NCBI GenBank assembly: GCA_964446585.1
Contig: CAYUPI010000021.1
Span: forward strand, 1-64,000
DNA length: 64,000 bases
Origin: CAYUPI01 sp964446585
GTDB lineage: Bacteria > Verrucomicrobiota > Verrucomicrobiia > Limisphaerales > UBA8199
Direction of reading: 5' to 3'
Part shown: positions 49,947 to 58,779 of the stretch, piece by piece
Layout: each line of letters begins with the position of its first letter
Numbering within the stretch: the stretch's first letter is position 1
Translations under genes and position numbers: made by a program
The notes under the pieces: model-generated
The model's input: only the letters and a program-made list of their open reading frames with translations
Database searches by the model: none
What the model was told of the DNA's origin: nothing

Positions 49947-51791
49947 ATGACGTTTCCCTGGATAAACCTTTATGGACCTATGTCTGTTCGCTGGCCCCGG
50001 CTCGTGGTTGCCTCGCTCGCTCTCACCGCCACTTCCGTCTGTTGCGCCGAATCTCAGTTCGACCAGAACTGCGCCAGGCTGGCTGCCAGGAAGGGAAACG
50101 ACGCTCAGCGGCTGCACGAGCTATTTACGCTGGATTGGGAGCACACCATGCGTGAAAGCCCGGAATTTGCCACCATGGTTGGCTATCCGGGCCAGAACGA
50201 TCGCTGGAGCGATGTTTCGCTGGAAGCGATCGATCGCCGAAAACACGAGCTGCAAGCGCCGATGCGCGTCCTCCGGTCGATCGATTGGTCGAAGCTCAGC
50301 GCGAGTGATCAGTTGAACTACGACCTGTTCCTGAGAAATCAGCAGGACACAATCGATGGGGCGCGCTTCAAGGGGGAGCTAATGCCGATCAATCAAATGG
50401 TCGGCGTGCAGCAGGAGGTAGCACGCGTGCTGGAGTTTTCACCGCGAAAACGCGTGAAGGACTACGAGGATTTGCTCGCCCGCCTGAACTCGGCGCCCGC
50501 CCTCATCGACCAGACTATTTCGCTGCTGTCGAAGGGGCTTGAGGCGGGAATCACGCCGCCGCGAATCACGCTCCGGGACGTGCCGCAGCAGATCAAGAAT
50601 CAGATGACCGAGGAGCTGGACAAAAACGCAATGTTCGGCCCATTTCGCGAGTTTCCCAGCGAAGTGCCAAAAGCCGAACAAGAGCGGTTGCGAAAAATGG
50701 CCGAGACCGCCCTGCGACAAAATGTCATTCCAGCATTTGCAAAGCTCTACGAGTTTTTTGAGAAGACGTATCTGCCGAAGACGCGCGAAACGATCGCGAT
50801 GAGTGATTTGCCCGATGGCAAAGCCTGGTATGCGCACAACGTCCGAACTTCAACAACGACCACGCTGACACCAAAAGAAATCCATGAGCTTGGTCTCGCC
50901 GAAGTGAAACGCATTCGCCAGGAAATGGACGTGCTGATCGCGCAAATAGGATTCAAAGGTGGCTTCGCAGATTTCTGCAAATATCTGCGCACCGATTCGA
51001 AATTTTACTATTCCGACGCGGACAGTCTGGTGCGCGATTACCGCGACATCGCCAAACGCGCTGACCCGGAGCTGGCCCACCTCTTCGGAAAACTCCCGCG
51101 CTTGCCGTTCGGCGTCAGAGTCGTTCCCAGCTATGCAGAAAAATCACAGACAACAGCTTATTACGAGCCCGGTGCTCCTCAGTCGGGCCGGCCCGGATGG
51201 TACATGGTGAACACGTACGCGCTCAACACACGGCCCAAGTGGGAGATGGAGGCGCTGAGCTTGCATGAGGCTGTGCCCGGTCATCACTTGCAAATCGCGC
51301 TGGCACAGGAGATGGAAGACGCGCCGGAGTTTCGCAAGCATGGCGGTTACATCGCGTTTGTCGAAGGGTGGGGCCTTTACTCGGAGAGCCTTGGGCCGGA
51401 AATGGGATTTTACACCGATCCGTACATGAAATTTGGCCAGCTTACTTATGAGATGTGGCGCGCCATCCGCCTGGTAGTGGACACTGGGATGCATTCAATG
51501 GGATGGAGCCGGCAGCAGGCGATTGCCTATTTCCAGGCCAATGCCAGCAAGACCGAGCATGACATCACGGTCGAAGTGGATCGCTACATTGTCTGGCCGG
51601 GGCAGGCGCTGGCCTACAAAATCGGTGAACTTAAGTTAAAAGAGTTGCGGGCCTTTGCAGCAAAAGAATTGGGCGACAGGTTTGATATCCGCCAATTCCA
51701 TGACCAGGTGCTCGACAACGGCGCGCTGCCGCTGGAGGTCCTTGAGAAGCGAGTCAGGGAGTGGGTCGTCGAGCGAAAAAGTGTTCAATAA
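49947..51791 (+). CDS. Secreted DUF885 family protein (putative zinc metallopeptidase)
   Basis: This 614-residue protein has an N-terminal signal (about 18-34, 'LVVASLALTATSVCCA') and matches DUF885. The family motif H440-E-A-V-P-G-H-H447 is a zinc-binding HExxxxHH pattern, followed by 'FVEGWGLYSESLG' with a probable glutamate ligand. Other blocks are 'LTPKEIHELGLAEVKRI', 'TAYYEPG' and 'YIVWPGQALAYKIG'. Members are considered uncharacterised metallohydrolases, some with carboxypeptidase-like roles. An alternative start at 49980 would still include the signal. It stands alone. Confidence 0.9.
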   Translation: MTFPWINLYGPMSVRWPRLVVASLALTATSVCCAESQFDQNCARLAARKGNDAQRLHELFTLDWEHTMRESPEFATMVGYPGQNDRWSDVSLEAIDRRKHELQAPMRVLRSIDWSKLSASDQLNYDLFLRNQQDTIDGARFKGELMPINQMVGVQQEVARVLEFSPRKRVKDYEDLLARLNSAPALIDQTISLLSKGLEAGITPPRITLRDVPQQIKNQMTEELDKNAMFGPFREFPSEVPKAEQERLRKMAETALRQNVIPAFAKLYEFFEKTYLPKTRETIAMSDLPDGKAWYAHNVRTSTTTTLTPKEIHELGLAEVKRIRQEMDVLIAQIGFKGGFADFCKYLRTDSKFYYSDADSLVRDYRDIAKRADPELAHLFGKLPRLPFGVRVVPSYAEKSQTTAYYEPGAPQSGRPGWYMVNTYALNTRPKWEMEALSLHEAVPGHHLQIALAQEMEDAPEFRKHGGYIAFVEGWGLYSESLGPEMGFYTDPYMKFGQLTYEMWRAIRLVVDTGMHSMGWSRQQAIAYFQANASKTEHDITVEVDRYIVWPGQALAYKIGELKLKELRAFAAKELGDRFDIRQFHDQVLDNGALPLEVLEKRVREWVVERKSVQ

Positions 51792-51830
51792 TTGAGCCAC
51801 TGAAAGGCTCGAAAATTTTGCCAGACTCAC

Positions 51831-52724
51831 TCAGTTATCATCGCTTCCGGCCCAACTGGCGGAGAGATCGTCCGGCGTGCGTCCGTTGGCTCGAAGTGCC
51901 CGGAGGCTGAGAGCGTCGTGGCGCTTGGCCAGTCGGGTGCCTTTATCATCGAGCAGCAGCGGGCAATGAAAGAATTCCGGAGGCTCCAACCCAAGTGCGC
52001 GGTAAATGAGCAATTGTCGAGCGGTGGATTTCAGCAGGTCGGCACCCCGTACGACTTCCGTGATCTGCATGGCGGCATCATCCACGACCACGGCGAGTTG
52101 GTAAGCGGGCGCATCGTCCTGACGCCACACAACAAAATCGCCGAAATCCACGCCGGCGATAAATTGCTGCGAACCGAAATGCCCGTCGAGGAACGAAATC
52201 ACTTCTCCATCCGGAACACGGAAGCGCCAGTTGTGGCGAAGTGCCGAGGGTTGAGAGGCGAGGGTCGAGGGAGAGGAGCTGGAGGGCCGGCAAGTGCCGG
52301 GGTAAATCGGCTCGTCCTCGCCTCCGTGTGGGGCCTGGAGCGACCGCAAGACATCCTGGCGCGAACACGCACAAGGATAGAGGAAACCTCCCGTACCCAG
52401 TTTATCGAACGCCGCCACATACATTGCGTGGCGTTCACTTTGTGAATAGGGCCCAAACGCGCCCCCGCAATCCGGTCCTTCCTGCCAGAGAAAACCAAAC
52501 CAGCGCAGGTCATCAAGCAGGGCCGCAGCGAATTCCGGCTTGCAACGGGCACGATCGAGGTCTTCGTTTCGCAAGATCAACGTACCGCCCGCAGTCCACG
52601 CGCGCGTCTGCGCGGTCCAAAACGTGCGCGCGTGGCCCAGGTGGAGCAAACCGGTAGGTGAAGGCGCCAGGCGGCCCCGGTAGTTTTTCCGTGTGGCGGG
52701 CTCGGTCTGCACGCGGTCAACCAC
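51831..52724 (-). CDS. gluQ: Glutamyl-Q tRNA(Asp) synthetase
   Basis: GluQRS attaches glutamate to the queuosine base at position 34 of tRNA-Asp. This 297-residue protein is the catalytic half of a glutamyl-tRNA synthetase without an anticodon-binding domain, as expected. It has HLGH (28-31), the cysteine zinc site region 'YPCACSRQDV', and the KMSKS-equivalent 'TRLAKRHDALSLRAL'. The start is GTG at 52724, placed directly after the stop of the amidase gene (no gap), so translation is coupled. The true gltX is at 56396. Confidence 0.92.
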   Translation of the reverse strand: MVDRVQTEPATRKNYRGRLAPSPTGLLHLGHARTFWTAQTRAWTAGGTLILRNEDLDRARCKPEFAAALLDDLRWFGFLWQEGPDCGGAFGPYSQSERHAMYVAAFDKLGTGGFLYPCACSRQDVLRSLQAPHGGEDEPIYPGTCRPSSSSPSTLASQPSALRHNWRFRVPDGEVISFLDGHFGSQQFIAGVDFGDFVVWRQDDAPAYQLAVVVDDAAMQITEVVRGADLLKSTARQLLIYRALGLEPPEFFHCPLLLDDKGTRLAKRHDALSLRALRANGRTPDDLSASWAGSDDN

Positions 52725-53618
52725 TCAATCCACAAGACGCCTTGTCAGATCTGCGTACGCGTCGATGCGTCGATCGCGCAGGAAAGGCCAGTGTGTCCGC
52801 GTCAGCTCGACGTTCCGGATATCGATCGGAACAATCAACACCTGTTCATCCCGGGCGCCAGCTTTAGCCAAAATTTCACCTGAGGTGCCCGCCACGAAAC
52901 TCTGGCCCCAAAACTCGATGCCTTCGCCGGAGAGTTGTTCGTGTCCGACACGGTTAGCGACCGCGACGAAACAACCGTTGGCGATCGCGTGGCCGCGCTG
53001 GATGGTTTCCCAGGCGCTATGCTGCCGCTCGCCGTGCTCCGCTTTTTCGCAGGGATGCCACCCGATGGCGGTTGGATAAAAAAGAATCTCGGCGCCTTGC
53101 AGTGCGGTTAGCCGCGCTGCTTCGGGATACCATTGGTCCCAACAGATCAATACACCGATTTTGGCATAGCGCGTTCGCCAGGCGCGGAAGCCCAGATCTC
53201 CCGGCGTGAAATAAAATTTTTCGTAATACAGCGGATCGTCAGGAATGTGCATCTTACGGAATCGCCCGAGCACTGAGCCGTCCGCGTCAATGATCACCGC
53301 GGCATTGTGATAGACACCGGCGGCGCGCTTCTCGAAGATCGAGGCAACGACGACCACTTCCTTGGCGCTGGCCAATTTTTGAAACGCTTCCGTCGTCGGA
53401 CCCGGAATTGGCTCCGCGAGCTTGAAGAATTTGTGATCCTCGGTCTGACAGAAGTATTGAGAGCAGAACAACTCCTGGGTGCAAATGATTTGCGCACCGC
53501 CCGCAGCAGCGCGCTCGGCGCAATCGAGAGCTTTCGCCAGGTTCACCGCGGGGTCGGCCGAACAGGCGGTTTGTATGAGTCCAAGGCGCAAGACGGAATT
53601 GGGCCCGGCGGAGCTCAT
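52725..53618 (-). CDS. Carbon-nitrogen hydrolase (N-carbamoylputrescine amidase type)
   Basis: This 297-residue protein belongs to the nitrilase superfamily. The catalytic triad is E49 ('CTQELF'), K122 ('RKMHIPD') and C159 ('LICWDQWYPEAAR'). The 'DDPLYYEKFYFTPGD' block is typical of N-carbamoylputrescine amidase (AguB), which makes putrescine from N-carbamoylputrescine. No agmatine deiminase gene is adjacent, so the role in polyamine synthesis rests on sequence alone. gluQ follows with no gap. Confidence 0.9.
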   Translation of the reverse strand: MSSAGPNSVLRLGLIQTACSADPAVNLAKALDCAERAAAGGAQIICTQELFCSQYFCQTEDHKFFKLAEPIPGPTTEAFQKLASAKEVVVVASIFEKRAAGVYHNAAVIIDADGSVLGRFRKMHIPDDPLYYEKFYFTPGDLGFRAWRTRYAKIGVLICWDQWYPEAARLTALQGAEILFYPTAIGWHPCEKAEHGERQHSAWETIQRGHAIANGCFVAVANRVGHEQLSGEGIEFWGQSFVAGTSGEILAKAGARDEQVLIVPIDIRNVELTRTHWPFLRDRRIDAYADLTRRLVD

Positions 53619-53666
53619 AATGGAAGGCGCTGGATTCTGGCCAGCCAGTCGTGCGGCGGCGGTCGA

Positions 53667-54686
53667 TCAGGTTCCGACGTAAAGTCGCTCGGTGTGCTCC
53701 TGGATCTGGGAGGCGCTTTTGGGAGCAGCCGGCGGAACCGTCTGTCCGAAAAGCTCGCGAATGAACTTTCCGAGTGTCTCATTCGTCGGCCCGTAGCCGG
53801 AATGATAGATGTAATGCTCCAAATCATAGAGCAATTCGTCGCCGCTCGCATGGCGCTTGTCAACCTCACGCATGAGGGCACGCTGCAGAATCTCGTTGAG
53901 CCGCGCATCGATCCGCTCATCGAGCGTGGAAAAGTCCGGGATCGGCATATTCATCATGCGCTGCCGCGATTCCTCCGGCGAGGCGCCCTTGAAAATGTTT
54001 TTACCCAAAAGCAAGTGAGCGAGGACCACGCCAGCGGAGAACAGGTCCGACCTTTTGTCGGTTATTTGGAAATTTGCCTGCTCCGGGCTCATGTAATCGG
54101 CCTTGCCGGCCACCACCTCCCCTTCATTATCCACCAAAAAACCTCGGGCCTTGGCGATTCCGAAATCGGTCAGCTTCACGTCTCCCTCAAATGCGATCAT
54201 GATGTTCTTGAAACTCACGTCGCGATGGACGATTCCAAGGGGTTTGCCGTCTTTGTCGGTCTTGGCGTGGGCGTAAGCCAGGCCGCGCGCCACGCGGCTG
54301 ACGATAAACACGGCCAGTTCCTTGGGCAACACGCGGCGCTTATCCGTTAACTGCTGCGCAAACTGCTCCAGGTTCACCCCTCGGATCAACTCCATCGCGA
54401 TGAAGTAAACCCCTCGGGTCTCGCCCAGGTGATACGTCTGGACGATATTCGTGTGGATGAGGTCGGCGACCAGTTTGGCTTCACCAATGAAGTTGTCGAT
54501 GAACTGTTTCTGGGTCGCGTAATTCTGGCGAATGACTTTGATGGCGAGGCGCTTGACGAAGCCGCGCGCGCCGAGCTGCTCGGCTTCGTACACGACACCC
54601 ATGCCGCCTTCAAAGATCTTGCGGACGATCTCGTACTGAAACTCGTTTTGGATCGAGAAGAGGGCCACGACCAGATAATGGGGCAA
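53667..54686 (-). CDS. Cytoplasmic serine/threonine protein kinase
   Basis: This 339-residue protein is a Hanks-type kinase. It has the glycine loop 'EGGMGVVYEA' (26-35), K50 in 'LAIKVI', the HRD catalytic loop with D156 ('HRDVSFKN'), DFG at 174-176 and an activation-loop end 'DYMSPEQ'. There is no transmembrane helix or extracellular domain, unlike many bacterial kinases, and only a short C-terminal tail of about 50 residues. The target is unknown. It is divergent from the HU gene. Confidence 0.92.
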   Translation of the reverse strand: MPHYLVVALFSIQNEFQYEIVRKIFEGGMGVVYEAEQLGARGFVKRLAIKVIRQNYATQKQFIDNFIGEAKLVADLIHTNIVQTYHLGETRGVYFIAMELIRGVNLEQFAQQLTDKRRVLPKELAVFIVSRVARGLAYAHAKTDKDGKPLGIVHRDVSFKNIMIAFEGDVKLTDFGIAKARGFLVDNEGEVVAGKADYMSPEQANFQITDKRSDLFSAGVVLAHLLLGKNIFKGASPEESRQRMMNMPIPDFSTLDERIDARLNEILQRALMREVDKRHASGDELLYDLEHYIYHSGYGPTNETLGKFIRELFGQTVPPAAPKSASQIQEHTERLYVGT

Positions 54687-54832
54687 CGAGCAGCGATGTC
54701 AAGCCCGACGGGAGATCGTGTGCCGGCGGTCAGCGAACTCACGCCGCGCGTACTCCACCTGGTCGTCTGTACGGCCTTGTGTCGATGCCGAAAAAGACCC
54801 GAATTTTGTTGATGATTTTTCGCATTTTCTAC

Positions 54833-54860
54833 TTGCGCGGTGAGCGCGAACGGCTTTAAT
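54833..54860 (+). promoter_or_regulatory. Candidate promoter of the HU gene
   Basis: TTGCGC (54833-54838) and TTTAAT (54855-54860) are separated by 16 bases; the -10 matches five of six consensus positions, the -35 only three. It lies about 60 bases before the HU start and divergent from the kinase gene. Confidence 0.35.
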
Positions 54861-54866
54861 ACGAAC

Positions 54867-54884
54867 TCAAGTCAAACGACTTGA
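54867..54884 (+). other. Small hairpin in the HU leader
   Basis: TCAAGTC, loop AAAC, GACTTGA: a perfect 7 bp stem between the candidate promoter and the HU start. The rest of the leader is CAA-rich and shows no Shine-Dalgarno. Confidence 0.45.
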
Positions 54885-54918
54885 AGTCCGAAACCGAACA
54901 ACAACAACACACAATATT

Positions 54919-55206
54919 ATGTCGAAAGCACTCTCCAAATCACAAGTCGCCGCCGCAATTGCAGAGAAGAATGGGCTCACGAAGAAGCAAACCGTTGAGA
55001 TCATCGACAGCATCGTTCAGTTGGCTTACAAGCAAGCTAAGAATACTTTCACCCTGCCGGGCCTCGGGAAACTGGTTCTGGTCAATCGCGCCGCCCGCAT
55101 CGGACGCAACCCCGCCACCGGCGAGCAGATTCAAATTCCGGCTAAGCGCGTTGTTAAATTCCGCGTCGCCAAAGCTGCCAAGGACGCCATCCTCGGGGCC
55201 AAGTAA
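54919..55206 (+). CDS. HU/IHF-family DNA-binding protein
   Basis: This 95-residue protein is a nucleoid-associated HU-type protein, which bends DNA as a dimer. Helices come first ('SKSQVAAAIAEKNGLTKKQT'), then the beta-arm with 'LPGLGKLVLVNRAARIGRNP' and 'IQIPAKRVVKFRVAK'. The 'GRNPATGE' tip of the arm is typical. The start has no Shine-Dalgarno: the leader before it is 'CAACAACAACACACAATATT'. A strong intrinsic terminator follows at 55223, so it is a single-gene transcript. Confidence 0.95.
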   Translation: MSKALSKSQVAAAIAEKNGLTKKQTVEIIDSIVQLAYKQAKNTFTLPGLGKLVLVNRAARIGRNPATGEQIQIPAKRVVKFRVAKAAKDAILGAK

Positions 55207-55222
55207 GGTCGATTTCTCACAA

Positions 55223-55253
55223 GGCACTCTGACGAGTTCAGAGTGCCTTTTTT
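55223..55253 (+). terminator. Intrinsic terminator of the HU gene
   Basis: GGCACTCTGA (55223-55232), loop CGAGT, TCAGAGTGCC (55238-55247), then six T. A perfect 10 bp stem with a T-run, 16 bases after the HU stop. Confidence 0.92.
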
Positions 55254-55347
55254 GCTGACTGCGCGTTGAAGGGTTGGAGTGCCGGAGTTGTAGCTAACCT
55301 GCATTTCGGCACTGCGAATTGCCCTCACTTCGGCATTTGGTTCTGGC

Positions 55348-56367
55348 TTGAAAATCGCGGTTGTTGGCTGCGGCGCCGTCGGCAGTTTTTACGGCGCCAA
55401 ACTCGCCCACGCAGGCGAAGAGGTCCATTTTCTTCTCCGCTCGGATTATGAAGTCGTTCGCCGCCATGGCGTGCTAATCCGCAGTACGCAAGGCGATATT
55501 CGCGTCCGGCCGAAATGCGCGATCGCGCCCGAACAAATCGGCCGTTGCCACCTGGTTCTCATCGGGCTGAAGACGACGGCGAACGCGGAGTACGCGCGAT
55601 TGTTGCTGCCGCTGGCGGGGCCGGCTACGGCGATCATGACGCTGCAGAACGGCCTAGGGAACGAGGAGCATCTCGCTCGGCTCTTTCAGGCCGAGCAGAT
55701 TCTGGCGGGCTTGTGCTTCGTGTGCTTGAATCGCATCGAGCCGGGACTCATCCATCATTTGGACCACGGCCTGGTTGTGGTCGGAGAATTCCAAAGATTT
55801 CCAGAGCCTCGCACCCATGATATCGCTTCGATGTTTCGTAACGCAGGAGTGCCGTGCAAAGTGACCGATAACCTCGCGCGGGCGCATTGGGAGAAGTTGA
55901 TGTGGAATATTCCGTTTAATGGTCTTGGGGTGGCGAGCGCAGCGGGTTACGAAGCGGTGGTGTCAGGCCGCTTCGACACAGACCCTGGCCTTCGGCATGG
56001 TCCCTGTCTTACTACCGACCAACTGCTGGCTGACGCGAAATGGGAGCAGCTTGTCCGTGAGTTGATGAATGAAGTTTTCGCCACTGCGCGCGCGCTTGGT
56101 TTCAATATCGCTGCGGCGCTGGCAGACAAACAAATCGAGAGCACGCGAACGATGGGCGCTTACAAAGCCTCCACTTTGATCGATTTCGAGCGAGGACGAC
56201 CGCTCGAACTGGACAGCCTTTTTCGGGAGCCTCTCCGCCAGGCACAAAATGCCAGCGTTGCCGTGCCTCGCCTCACTGCGCTGTGCGAGATCTTGACCGT
56301 GCTCGATGCAAGGCGTGCAGGATTGACGAGCGCCAACCCCTCGCCGGAATCCTCTTCCGCGTTTTAA
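55348..56367 (+). CDS. panE: Ketopantoate reductase family protein
   Basis: This 339-residue protein belongs to the PanE/ApbA family, which reduces 2-dehydropantoate to pantoate with NADPH for coenzyme A synthesis. The N-terminus 'KIAVVGCGAVGSFYGAKL' is the Rossmann motif, 'LKTTAN' and 'TLQNGLGNEE' follow, and the C-terminal helical domain contains 'HWEKLMWNIPFNG' and 'ADKQIESTRTMGAYKASTLIDFERGRP' (in parts) with the catalytic lysine. The start is TTG at 55348. The gltX gene follows 28 bases after the stop. The C-terminal tail is unusually Ser/Pro-rich. Confidence 0.85.
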   Translation: MKIAVVGCGAVGSFYGAKLAHAGEEVHFLLRSDYEVVRRHGVLIRSTQGDIRVRPKCAIAPEQIGRCHLVLIGLKTTANAEYARLLLPLAGPATAIMTLQNGLGNEEHLARLFQAEQILAGLCFVCLNRIEPGLIHHLDHGLVVVGEFQRFPEPRTHDIASMFRNAGVPCKVTDNLARAHWEKLMWNIPFNGLGVASAAGYEAVVSGRFDTDPGLRHGPCLTTDQLLADAKWEQLVRELMNEVFATARALGFNIAAALADKQIESTRTMGAYKASTLIDFERGRPLELDSLFREPLRQAQNASVAVPRLTALCEILTVLDARRAGLTSANPSPESSSAF

Positions 56368-56395
56368 TTCTTCGACCACTCTGTATGCTGTTTCC

Positions 56396-57742
56396 ATGAA
56401 ACCGCGCCTTCGATTCGCGCCCAGTCCGACCGGATACCTGCACATTGGCGGTGCGCGGACGGCCTTGTTCAATTGGCTCTACGCCCGTCACACCGGCGGA
56501 ACCTTCATTCTGCGCATAGAAGATACGGATGTCGCGCGCAACACGCAGGAGGCCGTCAACGTCATCCTGAACGGCCTAAGGTGGCTTGGCTTGGATTGGG
56601 ACGAAGGGCCTCTGACCGGGGATGCGACTGCTCCGGGCAAGGGTGAGTACGGCCCGTATTTTCAAAGCCAGCGCAAGAAAAACTACCAGCAAAGGGTTGA
56701 GGGACTACTCTCTCGCGGACTGGCGTACGAACAGGACGGCGCGGTAAAGTTCAGGATGAGCCGCGAGCCAATCTTGATTCAGGATCTGGTCGTTGGCGCT
56801 GTGCTTCGCGAATTAACCGACCGCGAACAGGCGGATCCGGATTTCATCATTGTTCGCTCCGACGGCCAGCCGGTGTTTCACATGGTGAACGTCGTGGACG
56901 ATCTTGAGATGAAAATCACCCACGTCATCCGCGGCGAGGACCATTTGAGTAATACAGCGAAGCACCTGGCACTGTTTCGCGCCTTCGGAGAAGAGCCGCC
57001 TCATTACGCCCACATCCCCCTGATTTTGAACAGCAACGGCACCAAGATGAGCAAGCGCGACCAGGGCGCTTCCCTCACTACCTACATGGAGCAAGGCTAT
57101 ATCGCGGAAGCGCTGGTGAACTACCTGGCCTTGCTAGGCTGGTCTCCTAAAGGCAATCGCGAGAGGCTGCCATTAACGGAGCTCATCAAATTATTTGAGT
57201 TGACAGGAATCCTGCGCCACAACGCCCGCTTTGACATAGCCAAGCTGGCTTGGCTCAACGGCGAGTACTTGCGCGAGATAGAAAGCGAACGATTCTATGA
57301 GCTCTCTGTTCAGGCGCTGCGCCGTGCCGGCCGCCCCGTGGACAAATTCCCTTCGGAATACGTCAAGGCAGCCCTCGACACTTGCAAAGGCAAGGTGAAA
57401 TTATTTAGCGAGCTGCCTGCGTACGCGGGATTCTATTTCACGGATGAAGTCGTGTACGACCCAGAAGCCAGCACGCGCGAGCTGACGCCGGAAAACAAAC
57501 CGCGCTTGCTGAAACTTCGCAGCGCACTGGAGAAACTTGAGCTTTTCAACCCTGATGCTATCGGCAGCACTCTAAAAGCAGTTGCAGAGGAACTTGGAGT
57601 GAAGCCTGCCGTTTTGGTGCACCCGACGCGGCTGGCGTGCTGCGGAAACCCGGCCGGGCCCAGCCTGTATCATCTCCTCGCCATTCTTGGAAAGGAGCGC
57701 GTGTTCCAACGATTGGACCGGGCTTTAGCGCGGATTGGGTAA
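56396..57742 (+). CDS. gltX: Glutamyl-tRNA synthetase
   Basis: This 448-residue class I synthetase charges tRNA-Glu (or tRNA-Gln before amidation) with glutamate. The HIGH equivalent is H16-I-G-G, KMSKR is at 217-221, and 'RIEDTD' and 'VIRGEDHLSNT' are family marks. The C-terminal anticodon-binding region is present ('EELGVKPAVLVHPTRLACCG'), ending slightly short of many GltX proteins. The start ATG 56396 is 28 bases after panE. The paralogue gluQ is at 51831. It is convergent with purE, 35 bp apart. Confidence 0.95.
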   Translation: MKPRLRFAPSPTGYLHIGGARTALFNWLYARHTGGTFILRIEDTDVARNTQEAVNVILNGLRWLGLDWDEGPLTGDATAPGKGEYGPYFQSQRKKNYQQRVEGLLSRGLAYEQDGAVKFRMSREPILIQDLVVGAVLRELTDREQADPDFIIVRSDGQPVFHMVNVVDDLEMKITHVIRGEDHLSNTAKHLALFRAFGEEPPHYAHIPLILNSNGTKMSKRDQGASLTTYMEQGYIAEALVNYLALLGWSPKGNRERLPLTELIKLFELTGILRHNARFDIAKLAWLNGEYLREIESERFYELSVQALRRAGRPVDKFPSEYVKAALDTCKGKVKLFSELPAYAGFYFTDEVVYDPEASTRELTPENKPRLLKLRSALEKLELFNPDAIGSTLKAVAEELGVKPAVLVHPTRLACCGNPAGPSLYHLLAILGKERVFQRLDRALARIG

Positions 57743-57777
57743 GGTATTTGCTACATGGCCGCAAATGCCCTTTCCAC

Positions 57778-58287
57778 TCACTTGCCCAGATTTCGGTTTT
57801 TCGCTCGAGAATCCGAGGCGAGTCGGGCTTTGAATTTCAGCAGGCCGGTCCAGAGATCCGCGTTGCCCACTGCCAGTACTTGGACTGCAAGGAGCCCTGC
57901 ATTGCGCCCGCCGCCGATCGCCACGGTCGCAACGGGAATCCCGCTTGGCATTTGGACAATGGAGAGCAGCGAGTCAATCCCTTTCAATGACTTGCTCTCA
58001 ATGGGAACACCGATCACTGGTAACGGAGTCATCGCGGCCGTCACGCCGGGCAGATGTGCCGCACCTCCCGCGCCAGCGATAATCACGCGCAAGCCTCGTT
58101 TGAAAGCGCTGCTGGCATACCGGGAAAGATCCTGCGGAGTGCGGTGCGCGGAAATAACGCGTGTTTCGCACGCTACGCCGAACTCGGCACAGGCCTCAGC
58201 GGCGGCCTTCATCACCGGCCAATCTGAATCGCTTCCCATGATAATCCCGACCAGCGGGGCAACAGTTGCTTTCTTTTTCAGGTTCAA
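57778..58287 (-). CDS. purE: 5-(carboxyamino)imidazole ribonucleotide mutase
   Basis: PurE interconverts N5-CAIR and CAIR in purine biosynthesis. This 169-residue protein has the full set of motifs: 'GIIMGSDSDWPVM', 'VISAHRTPQ', 'VIIAGAGGAAHLPGVTAAMT' and 'IGVPIES'. The length matches the octameric class I enzyme. No purK is adjacent. Its start faces the DUF1080 fragment, with about 57 bp between. Confidence 0.96.
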   Translation of the reverse strand: MNLKKKATVAPLVGIIMGSDSDWPVMKAAAEACAEFGVACETRVISAHRTPQDLSRYASSAFKRGLRVIIAGAGGAAHLPGVTAAMTPLPVIGVPIESKSLKGIDSLLSIVQMPSGIPVATVAIGGGRNAGLLAVQVLAVGNADLWTGLLKFKARLASDSRAKNRNLGK

Positions 58288-58344
58288 TGTGCGGCCATCC
58301 TACACACGGTAAAGCTGGAATGCAAAACCGTCCTTTCGAGTCTC

Positions 58345-58740
58345 GTGATTGAATTCAAGGACATGTTTCGAATCAGCGAACAGGGAGCAAAGGCCAACTG
58401 CGGGTTCTATTTTCGCGCCCACCCGCCCGCGGAAAATGTCGATGGCTTCCCTCGCGGGTACGAAGCACAGATGTGCAATAAAACGGAGGCCTACACAGGG
58501 TGGCTGTGGAAACCCGGCAAACCGACCGGCAAAGCGACTGAATTGCTTACTAAGGACGGCGAGTGGTTCACATACCGCATTCGGGCCGTGGGCGAACATA
58601 TTCAGTTCTGGATCAATGACAAACCGGTGATGACGTATGAGGATGGTGAATACAAGACCGGCCATTTTGCCATCCCGGGCCATAACCCCGGGATGAAGTT
58701 CGAAGCCAAGGAATTGTATTACCGTGATCTGACCAAGTAA
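58345..58740 (+). pseudogene. DUF1080-type glycan-binding/hydrolase domain, C-terminal fragment
   Basis: From GTG 58345 this is 131 residues matching the last two thirds of DUF1080 (3-keto-disaccharide hydrolase/LamG-like): 'NCGFYFRAHPP', 'GYEAQMCN', 'KDGEWFTYRIRAVGEHIQFWINDKPV' (in parts) and the C-terminal strand 'MKFEAKELYYRDL'. The domain normally begins about 60-80 residues earlier and with a signal peptide, and the frame is open for at least 15 codons upstream of 58345 without showing it. The rest would have to lie where purE is, so this is most simply a deletion remnant. It could instead be a short functional protein. Confidence 0.6.
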
Positions 58741-58779
58741 CCTTGCGCGCGTAATCGCGCAAAGCGTCGTTCTGTCGCG

